Shown piece by piece: positions 9,283 to 17,959 of a stretch of DNA of 64,000 bases (position 1 is its first letter; each line of letters starts with the position of its first letter). Location: positions 248,001 through 312,000 of the forward strand of contig NZ_PYAX01000001.1 of NCBI RefSeq assembly GCF_003014735.1. Direction: 5' to 3'. Source of the DNA: Saccharothrix carnea (lineage in GTDB: Bacteria > Actinomycetota > Actinomycetes > Mycobacteriales > Pseudonocardiaceae). The notes beneath the pieces are model-generated. The model was given only the letters and a program-made list of their open reading frames with translations. It was not told the origin of the DNA and made no database searches. The position numbers and the translations under genes are program-made.

Positions 9283-10456
9283 GGCTCCTCCTCCGGCACA
9301 GCGGTCGCGGGCGCCGGGTAATCACGGTTGCCGCCGGTCCCGGCGGACGCCCCGCCCTGGGGGCGTCACAACCAGGATACGATTCGCGAGGCTCGCCGAC
9401 TACCCAGTCCGTGCCCCTAAGCGGTTCGTTCTGTCACCATCATCCTCACGGGTCAACGGTCAGACCACCGTGAGGTCGTGCAAGTCGCCCGGTGGTCAAC
9501 TGTCAAGGCCCGAGAAAGCTCCATTGTTCACTCCTCTGCGCGGGTGATCACAGGGCCCCGGCTACCGAACTGTGGCCTGGATCGACCACCAACGCCCGCA
9601 TCACTCTCCCTCCATCCCACTTTCGGACTTACCCAACTACTTTCTGTAACCGGCCGGATGAACGCCGCACAAGGCCATCCGAGACCAAGATCACAGCCAA
9701 CCCGCGGCCGCTTGTGCCTCTATCCCCTCCCGCCAGACCTCCCCGGCGGCCGGGTACGGGACCACGAAGCCAACCACCCGCTGGCCCCTCACTCAGCGTC
9801 CCCGAAAGATCGCTCCGCGTATCCAGCCGGCATTTGCCAACGGCTTCGACTCCTGCCTCCTCTCTCCGCTAGGCGGTCGCAGGCACTGATCGCTCGGGTT
9901 CGGTGGCGGGAGCGGATCGTGGCCCGGCCTGGCTCGGGGTTGGTGGTGGGCGGGTCGATCTCCCGGTTCGGGTGGTGCACGGACTCGGGGCGAGCCGATT
10001 CGGGCGGGATGGTTCCTAGATCGGGATCGGGCGCGGCCGGCGCCTCGGCCGGTTGGGGTGGGCCGCGCCAGGGCCGGGCTGGGCGGCCGTCCCAGGGCCG
10101 GGCCGGGCGGGTTGTCCGGGCTGGGAGGTGTCCCGGCTGGGCCGTGCCCAGGTGGGGCGGTGTCCGGGCTGGGCGGTTCGGGTGGTGGGCGGAGGCGGTC
10201 GAGTGTGGGCGGGCTCCTTTCTTGCCGCATGAGGACGGCGGCCCGGCGGAGGCGGGGCTTCGAGGCTGCGGCTGGGTCGGCCGGCCTGGGCGGTCGGTCG
10301 GTCGGTCGGCGGAAGGCTGCGGTTGATGGGTTCGGGCGGAGGTCGGGGTGCTGTCCGGGGTCGAGGTGGGCGCGGTCGGTGGGTGGGCCGGTTTGAGGGC
10401 GGAGTGTGGTTGGGGCAGGGGTTGTCGGGGCGGGCGGCGCGGTTAGGGCGGCGCGG
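9283..10456. other. 1.17-kb interval without a convincing gene; G-rich right half
   Basis: No frame shows actinobacterial codon use or a recognisable domain. The left part (9283-9890) is less GC-rich than its surroundings and includes an 8-bp hairpin (9444-9451 with 9468-9475). From about 9890 to 10456, continuing into the end of the next gene, the plus strand is strikingly G-rich with many short GGGCTGGGC and GGGCCGGGC units and G runs. It looks like low-complexity DNA or a decayed gene rather than a coding region. Confidence 0.5.
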
Positions 10457-11398
10457 TCAGGGCGGGGGTTGGTAGTTGGTGGTGGGGTTGTTGGGGAAGG
10501 GGTGGGTTGGGGTTATTCGGGGGCGGGGGCGGGTGGTGGCTTTGGTGGCGGCGGTCAGGAGGTCTTGGGCTACGGAGGTTGGGGATTGGCGGAGGCGGGT
10601 TGGGGTGGTGTGCAGGACGGTGGCGCCGGCGGCGGTGAGGAGGTCGGACCTCGGGGTTGGGGTGTTGAACTGCCAGACCAGGGCTCGGTCGTTCCACCAG
10701 GCGTCGGCGATGCCCAGGGGGCGGCCGTCAGGTGTGGCCAGGGGGACGCCCCAGGCAGGTGGCGGGAGGGGTAGGTCGTCCAGGACCGCCTTGGCCCAGG
10801 CCTGTGGCACCGAGCGGACGCCGTCGACCAGTTCCGAGAGGACCTGCCTGGCCTCTTCGGAACCCCTGGCCAGTGGTCTGAGGTCGGCTACCGGGACGCC
10901 GCCGTGGCGGACCACCTCGGTCAGGACGGCGCGGAGGTCGTCACGGCGGTGCAGTGCCCTCGCGGCGTCCACGGCCGCCCTGGCGAGCGGGACCGTCAGG
11001 AACCCCCGGCGCAGGACCGGGTCGGGTAAACGGCGGACCCGGGTCAGGCGGACTTTCGCGGCGGGCTCCAGGGCGCGGTTGACCAGGACCTGGACCGGGC
11101 CGGTGGCGGGCAGTGCCCGCAGGCCGTGCAGCTGGAGGGCGTCCACACCGGTCAGCAGGGACTGCGGGCCGCCGTAACGCAGGGCCGCGCGCACCAGTTG
11201 GGCACGGGTCGGCGGTGTGCGGGCCAAGAGCAGGATGCCGGGCAGGACGTGCTGCCACGGGCCCTGCGGGCGGCAGCGGAGGGCGAGTTCCTCGCTCGGC
11301 AGGCCGAGGGCCAGCAACTCCGAGGCGGTGGCGACGCGCTGGGGGAAGAGGCCGCCCAGGGCGTCCAGGTCGATGGTGGTGCGGTTCGTGGTTCGCAT
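10457..11398 (-). CDS. Hypothetical protein, AbiEi-antitoxin/DUF559-like layout
   Basis: 313 residues from the ATG at 11398 (MRTTNRTTIDLDALGG). The first ~90 residues (ATASELLALGLPSEELALR, then WQHVLPGILLLA) resemble the winged-helix domain of AbiEi-type proteins. The far half has a Vsr-like pattern (PDGRPLGIADAWWNDRALVWQ, then a hydrophobic strand and TPTRLRQSP), but the catalytic residues of an endonuclease are not obvious. This architecture is common as an orphan in actinomycetes. No partner nucleotidyltransferase toxin is adjacent, so I do not call it a toxin-antitoxin system. The C-terminal ~25 residues (Thr/Pro-rich) are encoded in the G-rich tract and may be degenerate. Confidence 0.7.
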   Translation of the reverse strand: MRTTNRTTIDLDALGGLFPQRVATASELLALGLPSEELALRCRPQGPWQHVLPGILLLARTPPTRAQLVRAALRYGGPQSLLTGVDALQLHGLRALPATGPVQVLVNRALEPAAKVRLTRVRRLPDPVLRRGFLTVPLARAAVDAARALHRRDDLRAVLTEVVRHGGVPVADLRPLARGSEEARQVLSELVDGVRSVPQAWAKAVLDDLPLPPPAWGVPLATPDGRPLGIADAWWNDRALVWQFNTPTPRSDLLTAAGATVLHTTPTRLRQSPTSVAQDLLTAATKATTRPRPRITPTHPFPNNPTTNYQPPP

Positions 11399-11510
11399 GT
11401 GTCCACCATCGACGGGTCGGGCGGGGTGGTCGATGGGGAGATCGCGAACTGTGGACAACTCGATGGGCTGTGGATAACTGTCCGACGATCCGGGCGACCC
11501 AGACAAAAAG

Positions 11511-11548
11511 GAGGCCTTCCGCAGACCCGACCGTCTGCGGAAGGCCTC
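11511..11548 (-). terminator. Intrinsic terminator with U tract
   Basis: Perfect 16-bp inverted repeat (11511-11526 and 11533-11548, loop CCGACC) followed on the minus strand by CTTTTTG. This is a textbook rho-independent terminator, rare in such GC-rich DNA, placed 39 bp after the small membrane protein gene. Confidence 0.88.
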
Positions 11549-11586
11549 GGAGAACGGCAGCCACCCCTCGTTGGCCGCCGCTTGGT

Positions 11587-11847
11587 CTACAGGCGGACGA
11601 GGTCTTCCTCGTGGATCTCCACGTCCACCTCGCGGCGGACGGAGCGGACCTCGCGCCAGGCGTCGTACACGGCGACCAGGCCGCCCGCGAGGACGAACGA
11701 GACGGCGAGCGCGACCACACCGTCGACATCGGACTTGACGATGATCACCACGGCCGCCCAGATCATGACGGCGGTGAAGACGAGGGTGCTGGCGAGGCGC
11801 TCGGTGAACCGCCGGCGGGACCTGGCAGGCTCCTCGATGTGGTTCAT
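11587..11847 (-). CDS. Small two-helix membrane protein
   Basis: 86 residues from the ATG at 11847 (MNHIEEPARSRRRFTERLAS), chosen because GGGGGAG lies just upstream; a longer in-frame ATG at 11922 lacks a site. Two membrane helices (about residues 21-41 and 44-62) are followed by a highly charged tail (VRREVDVEIHEEDLVRL). I do not recognise the family. It is followed by its own strong terminator and preceded by the Crp/Fnr gene on the same strand. Confidence 0.75.
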   Translation of the reverse strand: MNHIEEPARSRRRFTERLASTLVFTAVMIWAAVVIIVKSDVDGVVALAVSFVLAGGLVAVYDAWREVRSVRREVDVEIHEEDLVRL

Positions 11848-11931
11848 GACTCCCCCTCTGAGCTCGGCTGATGACTCATTTGTAGAGAGTCGGCAGCCCT
11901 GGTTCTGCGTCAGATGACGCACAACGCCGAA

Positions 11932-12573
11932 TCAGTTGGTGAAGTCGTAGAGCCTGCGCACCTCGTGGATGTCGATCTTCCGCCGCCCGGTGCTGATGAT
12001 GCCCTCCTCGCGCAGCACGCGCAGCACCCGCACGAGCGATTCCCGCGACGTGCCCGCGATGCCCGCGAGGTCCTCCTGGCTCAACGCGATCGCGCCCTGG
12101 TCGGCGATCCCGCGTTCCAACGCCATGTCGATCAGCACGGCGGCGACGCGCTGCGTGGCCGTGCCGCTGATCTGCATGCGCTGGCGGTCCGTGTCACGTT
12201 GCCGAGCCACCACCACGATCAGCACCGACCACGCGATGCGCGGGTACCGCTGGCACAGGCTCGCGAACGACCCGGCCGACAGCACCAGCGCCCGCACCGC
12301 GCCCAGGGCCCGCACCGTCGCCGAACGCGGCCGTCCGTCCACCGCCGAACGCTCACCCACGATGTCACCCGCCCCGCGCACGGCCAGCACCTTCTCGCTG
12401 CCGTTCGCCGTGGTCGCGGTCACCCGCAGCAGGCCGCGGCGGACGACCAGCACGTGCCGCGTCACCTCACCCTCGTGGCAGATCACCGAACCGGACGGGT
12501 AGTCGCGCTCGACACCCGTCGCGGTGAGCACCTCGTGCTCGGAGGACGTGAGCAGACCCCAGAACCGATCCAC
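11932..12573 (-). CDS. Crp/Fnr-family transcriptional regulator
   Basis: 213 residues. The N-terminal cyclic-nucleotide-binding-like beta roll covers about residues 10-115 (HEGEVTRHVLVVRRGLLRV, GDIVGERSAVDGRPRSATV). The phosphate-binding arginine region ERSAVDGRPRSATV is close to the cNMP-binding consensus. A C-terminal winged helix (about 140-205) has the recognition helix in LAGIAGTSRESLVRVLRVLREEG. Like many actinobacterial Crp proteins it may bind cAMP or act without ligand. No target is evident, though the small membrane protein gene lies immediately downstream. Confidence 0.93.
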   Translation of the reverse strand: MDRFWGLLTSSEHEVLTATGVERDYPSGSVICHEGEVTRHVLVVRRGLLRVTATTANGSEKVLAVRGAGDIVGERSAVDGRPRSATVRALGAVRALVLSAGSFASLCQRYPRIAWSVLIVVVARQRDTDRQRMQISGTATQRVAAVLIDMALERGIADQGAIALSQEDLAGIAGTSRESLVRVLRVLREEGIISTGRRKIDIHEVRRLYDFTN

Positions 12574-12641
12574 GGCTCCACTGTGCCGGGTGATCCACCC
12601 GCGGACCCCCGATCAGGCCCGCGACCACCCGAACGGCTCGC

Positions 12642-13949
12642 TCACGGAGGTCGGGAAGCCGAATCGCCCCGGTCCGGCTTGGGCTCGTTCAGCCCGGACC
12701 GGGCCGGTCCCTGGTTCAGCAGCGAGGCCGGGCGGATCGCCGCCGTGCCGAACCTCGACCGCGCCTGGTCGGCCGCCTGCTCCGCCTCGCGCCAGCCGCG
12801 CTCCGGCGCGTCGAACATCAACTGCTCGCCGTCGTCGCCCTCGACCAGCTGCTCGATCCGCACCCCGATCAACCGCACCGCGCCCGCCGGCACCTGCTCG
12901 TCCAGCAGGGTCGACGCCGTCTTGTAGACCTCCTGCGTCACGTCCGTCGCCACCCGCAGCGTCTTCGACCGGGTGATCGTGGTGAAGTCGGAGAACCGGA
13001 CCTTGATCGACACCGTGCGCCCGCGCAGCCCCCGCGCCCGCAACGTCGCCGCCGAACGCTCCGACAGCCGCAGCAACTCCCGGCGCAGCAGCTCCCGGTC
13101 GAAGTGGTCGACCTCGAAGGTCTCCTCCGCGCCGATCGACTTCTCCCGCGTGGACGGCACCACCGGCCGGTCGTCGTGCCCCCGCGCCAACGCGTGCAGG
13201 TGCTCGGCCAACGCCACCCCGATCAGCCTGCGCAGGCGCGGCAACGGCGTCGCGGCCACGTCCGCCACCGTCTCCAGCCCCACCCGGTCCAGGTGCTCGG
13301 CCGTCCGCTGACCCACGCCCCACAGCGCCGACACCGGCAACGGGTGCAGGAACGCCAGCACCTCGTCGCGCGGCACGACCATCAGCCCGTCCGGCTTGCA
13401 CATCCCGGACGCGAGCTTGGCCAGGAACTTCGTCGGCGCCGCGCCCACCGAGCAGGTGATCCCGTGCGCCTGCTCCACCTGCTCGCGGATCAGGTTCGCG
13501 ATCTGCGCCGGGGTGCGGCGCATCCGCTTCAACGCGCCGCTCACGTCCAGGAACGCCTCGTCCAGGCTCAACGGCTCCACCAGCGGCGTGATGTCGCGGA
13601 AGATCGCCATCACCCCGCGCGAGACCTCCTGGTACCGGGCGAAGTTCGGCGACACGAACACCGCGTGCGGCGCGAGCCTGCGCGCGTGCGAGGTCGGCAT
13701 GGCGGAGCGCACGCCGAACTCGCGGGCGATGTAGTTGGCCGACGCGACCACGCCCCGGTTCGCCGTGCCGCCCACGACCACGGGCTTGCGCGCCAGCTCG
13801 GGCCGGTCGCGGATCTCGACCGACGCGTAGAAGGCGTCCATGTCCACGTGCAGCATCGTGCAGCCGGTGTCGTCCGGCCAGACGTCGCCACGGGCTCGGA
13901 AGCGATCGACCAGACCGCGCGGCAGGTTGGCGCTACGGCCCACGACCAC
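12642..13949 (-). CDS. dinB: DNA polymerase IV (Y-family)
   Basis: Error-prone translesion DNA polymerase, about 435 residues. The Y-family catalytic carboxylates are visible in HVDMDAFYASVE and SLDEAFLDVSG. The palm, finger and thumb regions are followed by the helix-hairpin-helix (LWGVGQRTAEHLDRVGLETVADVAAT) and the little-finger domain. The start is ambiguous: GTG at 13949 or at 13943 (MGRSANLPRGL). The N-terminus before GCTMLHVDMDAF carries a ~30-residue extension also seen in other actinobacterial DinB proteins. The C-terminus lacks a clear beta-clamp motif in the last residues. Confidence 0.93.
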   Translation of the reverse strand: MVVGRSANLPRGLVDRFRARGDVWPDDTGCTMLHVDMDAFYASVEIRDRPELARKPVVVGGTANRGVVASANYIAREFGVRSAMPTSHARRLAPHAVFVSPNFARYQEVSRGVMAIFRDITPLVEPLSLDEAFLDVSGALKRMRRTPAQIANLIREQVEQAHGITCSVGAAPTKFLAKLASGMCKPDGLMVVPRDEVLAFLHPLPVSALWGVGQRTAEHLDRVGLETVADVAATPLPRLRRLIGVALAEHLHALARGHDDRPVVPSTREKSIGAEETFEVDHFDRELLRRELLRLSERSAATLRARGLRGRTVSIKVRFSDFTTITRSKTLRVATDVTQEVYKTASTLLDEQVPAGAVRLIGVRIEQLVEGDDGEQLMFDAPERGWREAEQAADQARSRFGTAAIRPASLLNQGPARSGLNEPKPDRGDSASRPP

Positions 13950-13981
13950 CCCCGTCCAGAGCCGAACACCCGTTCGAGACT

Positions 13982-15082
13982 CTACTCCAAGCGGTAGGCC
14001 CGCTGCGCGTTCTCCCACCCGATCAGGTGAGCGATCCGTTCCGCGTCCGCCTGGGCCAGAGCATGCTCCCGCAGGCCCGCCGACAGGAAGTCCGAGAGCG
14101 CCCGGCGGAAGAACACCGCGCCGAGGTAGTACAGCTCGGCCAGCGCGAACGCGTCGGTGGAGAACAGGAACTTCCCGAACGGCACGATCTCCAGCGCCTC
14201 GGTCAGCACCCGCCGAGCCTGGTGCGCCACCGCGTGCGTGGCCAACCCGACGTCCACGAACACGTGCGGGAACACCTGCGCCAGGTACCCGGCGTTGCGG
14301 TGGAACGGGTAGTTGTGCAGCAGCATGATCGGCACGCCGAGCGGCGCCGTGGCCCGCAGCAGGTCCGTGAGCAGCAACGGGTCGCACTTGTGCAGCGAGA
14401 GGTCCGCGTCGCCGTAGCCGACGTGGAACTGCACGGGCAGCCCGCGGTCGAGCGCCTCCCACACCAGGAACCGGCTGATCACCTCGTCCGCGCACCGGGT
14501 CGAGCCGGAGGTCAGCCACCGGTCGGCCGCCGCCACGACGTCGGCGTCCGAGGGCCGTGCCGGGTCCAGTTCCAGCCCCACGCGATAGGCCGCGATCGAC
14601 TTCGCCGCGACCGCCGGCGACGAGTCCAACACCTCCCGCACCCGCGCCGGGAACCCCGTGGCGCCCTCGGTCACCACGTCCTCCGCCAACCGCTCCAGAC
14701 GCAGCACGAGATGTTCACGCGAACCGGTGAACGTGCCCGGCCCCGCGAAGCCCTCCGGCCACGTGCCGCGGTCCACCAGGAACGTCGAGATCTCCGCCGC
14801 CGACACCAACGTCCGGTTCACCTCGGCCGCACCCAGCGAGCGCCGCCGCGCCAGGTACTCGTCGGCCGGCGCGAGGGGCGGCAGATCCAGCAAAGGCGCA
14901 CACCAGCGCCGCACCGCGAGCCCCAACGACGAGTCGAACAACGACGTGCCCAAGGGCGACCGGGACCCGGCCTCGGTCAGGTTCGACTCGAAGCCGTCCC
15001 GGTCCAGATCGGTACCCAGCACACCGTGGCAGTGGTGGTCCACGAGGCGCAGCGAGGCCACACAAGGCAGCAACTGGTCCAC
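13982..15082 (-). CDS. Amidohydrolase family protein (FluG N-terminal-like)
   Basis: 366 residues of the amidohydrolase-2 type. Metal-binding motifs are visible: LVDHHCHGVL near the N-terminus, VQFHVGYGDADL in the middle, LLHNYPFHRNAGYLAQVFPH, and FSTDAFALAELYYLG toward the C-terminus. It lies back-to-back with a glutamine-synthetase-like gene; in fungal FluG these two domains are fused in one protein. Likely it hydrolyses or transfers from a gamma-glutamylated or amide substrate, but the substrate is unknown. I use the GTG at 15082, which starts just before the conserved LVDHHCHG. A TACTGT -10 box ends seven bases upstream, so the mRNA is probably leaderless. Confidence 0.88.
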   Translation of the reverse strand: MDQLLPCVASLRLVDHHCHGVLGTDLDRDGFESNLTEAGSRSPLGTSLFDSSLGLAVRRWCAPLLDLPPLAPADEYLARRRSLGAAEVNRTLVSAAEISTFLVDRGTWPEGFAGPGTFTGSREHLVLRLERLAEDVVTEGATGFPARVREVLDSSPAVAAKSIAAYRVGLELDPARPSDADVVAAADRWLTSGSTRCADEVISRFLVWEALDRGLPVQFHVGYGDADLSLHKCDPLLLTDLLRATAPLGVPIMLLHNYPFHRNAGYLAQVFPHVFVDVGLATHAVAHQARRVLTEALEIVPFGKFLFSTDAFALAELYYLGAVFFRRALSDFLSAGLREHALAQADAERIAHLIGWENAQRAYRLE

Positions 15083-15118
15083 TTGTTGAACAGTAGTGAC
15101 CTGGTGTAGCCACGCCAG
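15083..15118. promoter_or_regulatory. 36-bp overlapping divergent leaderless promoters
   Basis: Only 36 bp separate the two divergent start codons. On the plus strand TTGTTG (15083-15088) and TAGCCA (15107-15112) are 18 bp apart, and the -10 ends six bases before the ATG. On the minus strand TACTGT (15090-15095) ends seven bases before the GTG. Neither gene has a Shine-Dalgarno sequence. Confidence 0.55.
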
Positions 15119-16450
15119 ATGGACACAGCCGAGCAGGAGCACCGGCGCGCGCTGGCGGCCGAGCTGGTGGAAGACCTGCTGGAGCAGGACGTGGTGGCGG
15201 TCGCGTTGACCTGGGTCGACCACAGCGGCATCACGAGGGTGAAGTCCGTGCCGCTCGCGGGGCTGCCCAGAGCCGCCGCGGACGGCGTCGGCGCGTCGCC
15301 GGTGTTCGACGCGTTCCTGCTGGACGACACGATCATCTCCGGGCGGCACGCGGGTGGTCCGGTCGGCGACCTGCGGTTGCGCCCCGACCTGGACCGGCTC
15401 ACCGTGCTCGCGGGCCAGCCGGGCTGGGCGTGGGCCCCGGCCGACCGCTTCGACCAGCACGGCGAGCCGCACCCGCAGGACGAACGCGGCCTGGCGCGGG
15501 CGGTGGCCGACCGGCTCACCGTGCACGGCTACGAGGTCCAAGCGGGCTTCGAGGTGGAGTGGGTCGTCGGCCGGGGCGACACCGACGAGTTCCGGTCCGC
15601 CACCACCGGCCCCGCGTACGGCCACGCCCGCCAGGTCGAGCTGTCGGACTACGCGGCGGACCTGCTGTCGGCGTTGGCCGAGCAGGACGTCGAGGTGCTG
15701 CAGTTCCACCCCGAGTACGCACCCGGCCAGTTCGAGGTGTCCACCACGCCCGAGGACCCGGTGCACGCGGCGGACACGTCGGTGCTGGTCAGGGAGACGG
15801 TCCGGGCCATCACGCTGCGGCACGGCATGCGCGCGTCGTTCTCGCCGAAGGTCACCGCCGACGGCGTGGGCAACGGCGGCCACCTGCACCTGAGCCTGTG
15901 GCGTGACGGCCGGAACCTGTTCGACGGCGGTGAGGGCTGGTTCGGGCTGACCGACGACGCCGAGGCGTTCGCCGCGGGCGTGCTGCGGCGGCTGCCCGCG
16001 CTGTGCGCGATCGGCGTCCCGTCCGTGGCCGGCTACCTGCGGCTGGTGCCGCACAGCTGGGCGGGCGCGTTCGCCGTGTGGGGCCTGGAGAACCGGGAGG
16101 CGGCGCTGCGCCTGGTCGCGGGCCGTGACCTGGAGGTCAAGTGCTACGACCTGGCGGCGAACCCGTACCTCGTGGTGGCGGCCACGATGGCGGCGGGGCT
16201 GGCCGGGATCGTGGACCGGGCGCGGCTGCCCGAGCCGGTCGGCGTCGACCCGGCCGGTCTGCCGGACGCCGAGCGCCTGCCGACGTGCCTGGAGGAGGCC
16301 GTGGCGGCGTTCGAGGCGGACGAGGTGCTGACCGAGGCGTTCGGCGCGGAGTTCGCCGCGACCATCGTCGACGTGCGGCGCGGCGAGATCGCCCGGTTCG
16401 CCGACTGCTCACCGGAGGAGATCGCCGCGCTGACCCGCTGGCGGCACTGA
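15119..16450 (+). CDS. Glutamine synthetase family protein (FluG C-terminal / GlnA-like)
   Basis: 443 residues with the glutamine synthetase beta-grasp and catalytic domains. Visible motifs are the N-terminal DHSGITRVKSVPL, the metal ligands in GFEVEWVVG and FHPEYAPGQFEVST, GNGGHLHLSLW (His metal ligand), and AFAVWGLENREAALRLV near the C-terminal half. The Tyr adenylylation loop of true GlnA is not recognisable. This points to a ligase that gamma-glutamylates an amine or similar compound rather than ammonia assimilation. It probably works with the divergent amidohydrolase. Confidence 0.88.
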   Translation: MDTAEQEHRRALAAELVEDLLEQDVVAVALTWVDHSGITRVKSVPLAGLPRAAADGVGASPVFDAFLLDDTIISGRHAGGPVGDLRLRPDLDRLTVLAGQPGWAWAPADRFDQHGEPHPQDERGLARAVADRLTVHGYEVQAGFEVEWVVGRGDTDEFRSATTGPAYGHARQVELSDYAADLLSALAEQDVEVLQFHPEYAPGQFEVSTTPEDPVHAADTSVLVRETVRAITLRHGMRASFSPKVTADGVGNGGHLHLSLWRDGRNLFDGGEGWFGLTDDAEAFAAGVLRRLPALCAIGVPSVAGYLRLVPHSWAGAFAVWGLENREAALRLVAGRDLEVKCYDLAANPYLVVAATMAAGLAGIVDRARLPEPVGVDPAGLPDAERLPTCLEEAVAAFEADEVLTEAFGAEFAATIVDVRRGEIARFADCSPEEIAALTRWRH

Positions 16451-16468
16451 GCGACGGCCCGAGGACCG

Positions 16469-17146
16469 TCACCCGCCGTGCTGGGCCTCGTCCAACGCCT
16501 TGCGCAGCCGGGTCAGGGCGCGGTGCTGGGCGACGCGCACCGCGCCGGGCGTCGACCCGACCGCCACCGCGGTCTCCTCGGCGGACAGGCCGAGGACGAC
16601 GCGCAGCACCAGGATCTCCCGCTGCCGGTCCGGCAGGACGTCGAGCAGCCGCCCCATCCGCTCGGACAGCTCACCCTGCAACGCCCGCAGCTCGGGTCCC
16701 GGCTCGACGCCCGCGCTGTCGGGCAGCTCCGGCACGGACTCGGCCCGGTTGCGCGCCGCCGCGCGGTGCGCGTCGGCGACCTTGTGCGCCGCGATCCCGT
16801 ACACGAACGCCAAGAACGGCCTGCCCTGCTCCCGGTAGTTGGGCAGCGCCTTCAGCACGGCCAGGCAGACCTCCTGGGCCACGTCCTCCGCCGACGCGGA
16901 CGACCGCTGGCCGTGCCCGACCCTGGCCCGGCAGTACTTCACGACCGCCGGTCTGATCCGGGCCAGCAACGCCTCGACCGACCGCCGGTCACCGCGGACC
17001 GCCCCTTCGACGTACGACTCCGGCCCTCCTTCCCCACGTGCCGGTGAGGAGGACGCCACGTCCTCGCACTGCACGGACACCAACGACCTCCCCGCATCAC
17101 CGCGAAATCCCGGCACACCCGAAAACCCAACCGCCACTGCTGTCAT
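16469..17146 (-). CDS. RNA polymerase sigma factor, SigD/ShbA-like (copy 1)
   Basis: 225 residues from the ATG at 17146, chosen for the GAGGAG six bases upstream. Sigma-70 region 2 is at about residues 60-130 (YCRARVG, EDVAQEVCLAVLKALPNY, GRPFLAFVYGIAAHKVADAH). Region 4 is C-terminal (LPDRQREILVLRVVLGLSAEETAVAVGSTPGAVRVAQHRAL). The ECF-like two-domain layout and YGIAAHKVADAHR signature match mycobacterial SigD and streptomycete ShbA. No anti-sigma gene is adjacent. The next gene upstream on the same strand is a close paralog. Confidence 0.93.
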   Translation of the reverse strand: MTAVAVGFSGVPGFRGDAGRSLVSVQCEDVASSSPARGEGGPESYVEGAVRGDRRSVEALLARIRPAVVKYCRARVGHGQRSSASAEDVAQEVCLAVLKALPNYREQGRPFLAFVYGIAAHKVADAHRAAARNRAESVPELPDSAGVEPGPELRALQGELSERMGRLLDVLPDRQREILVLRVVLGLSAEETAVAVGSTPGAVRVAQHRALTRLRKALDEAQHGG

Positions 17147-17290
17147 CACGAGCTCCTCGGCGTCCGCGCGCTGGACGACCATCGGGGGCACATGCGAACG
17201 CGACGCCGCTCCCACGCGGGGATGACGCGACTCACAGGAAGTTACCCCGAACGGCCGCGTTTAGACCCCGATCGGCCTAGTCGATCCCCG

Positions 17291-17881
17291 CTACCGATTG
17301 CGCTGGGTGACCAACGGCCGTTCGATCTCGCGTCGGAGCCGGGTCAGCGCCCGGTGCTGCGCGACGCGGACGGCGCCGGGCGTGGCGTCGACGGCGTCGG
17401 CGGTCTGGTCGGCGGTGAGCCCCACCACGACCCGCAGCACCAGGATCTCCCGCTGCTTGTCCGGCAGCAGCCGCAGCAGCTCGCCGATCCGCCGCGACAG
17501 CTCCACCCGCAACGCCGACTGCTCGGGACCGACGTGCTCGTCGTCCGGTGCGTCGGGCAGCTCGGGCACCGGTTCGGCCCGGTTGCGCAACGCCGCGCGG
17601 TGCGCGTCGGCGACCTTGTGCGCCGCGATCCCGTACACGAACGCCAAGAACGGCCGACCGTGGTCCTTGTACGTCGGCAAGGCGGTCAACAGCGCCAGGC
17701 ACACTTCCTGCGCCACGTCGTCGGCCGACGTGGACGACCGCTCCTGCCTGCCCACGCGGGCGCGGCAGTAGCGCAATACGAGCGGGCGGACGGCGGCCAG
17801 CAGCGACGCGACGGCCCGGCGGTCACCGGTGACGGCGGCGCGCACGTGGACGTCCAGGTCCTCGGGCGCGGTCGCGGGCAT
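17291..17881 (-). CDS. RNA polymerase sigma factor, SigD/ShbA-like (copy 2)
   Basis: 196 residues, clearly a tandem duplicate of the gene at 16469-17146. GRPFLAFVYGIAAHKVADAH and most of region 4 (LLPDKQREILVLRVVVGLTADQ...TPGAVRVAQHRALTRLR) are nearly the same. The N-terminal extension is shorter and the surface loops differ. Either copy could be the SigD/ShbA equivalent that drives the housekeeping sigma gene or stationary-phase genes in relatives. The copies are 144 bp apart on the same strand. No anti-sigma factor is visible. Confidence 0.93.
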   Translation of the reverse strand: MPATAPEDLDVHVRAAVTGDRRAVASLLAAVRPLVLRYCRARVGRQERSSTSADDVAQEVCLALLTALPTYKDHGRPFLAFVYGIAAHKVADAHRAALRNRAEPVPELPDAPDDEHVGPEQSALRVELSRRIGELLRLLPDKQREILVLRVVVGLTADQTADAVDATPGAVRVAQHRALTRLRREIERPLVTQRNR

Positions 17882-17959
17882 CAGCCGGCCCCGGCTAAGT
17901 GCGGGTCTCCCATGGCGAGTCCTCTGCGGTAGGCGGCGGAAGACTCCGTTCTACCGCAC

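Noticed and set aside
9478..10326. A 282-codon plus-strand frame in the G-rich interval
   Set aside because: Gly/Arg/Trp-rich sequence without domain, codon bias or ribosome binding site.
10457..11847. AbiE-type (AbiEi/AbiEii) defence system
   Set aside because: Only an AbiEi-like layout is present; the neighbour is a two-helix membrane protein, not a nucleotidyltransferase.
13950..14519. N-terminal extension of the DinB frame
   Set aside because: It is read out of frame through the amidohydrolase gene on the same strand; DinB homology begins at about 13900.
15083..16054. N-terminal extension of the amidohydrolase frame to 690 codons
   Set aside because: The extension is antisense to the glutamine-synthetase-like gene and lacks family homology; the amidohydrolase starts at about 15082.
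17221..17245. SigD-type promoter (GTAAC ... CGTC) for sigma copy 1
   Set aside because: The spacing between the two elements (13 bp to CGTC) is shorter than expected, so I did not list it as a feature.
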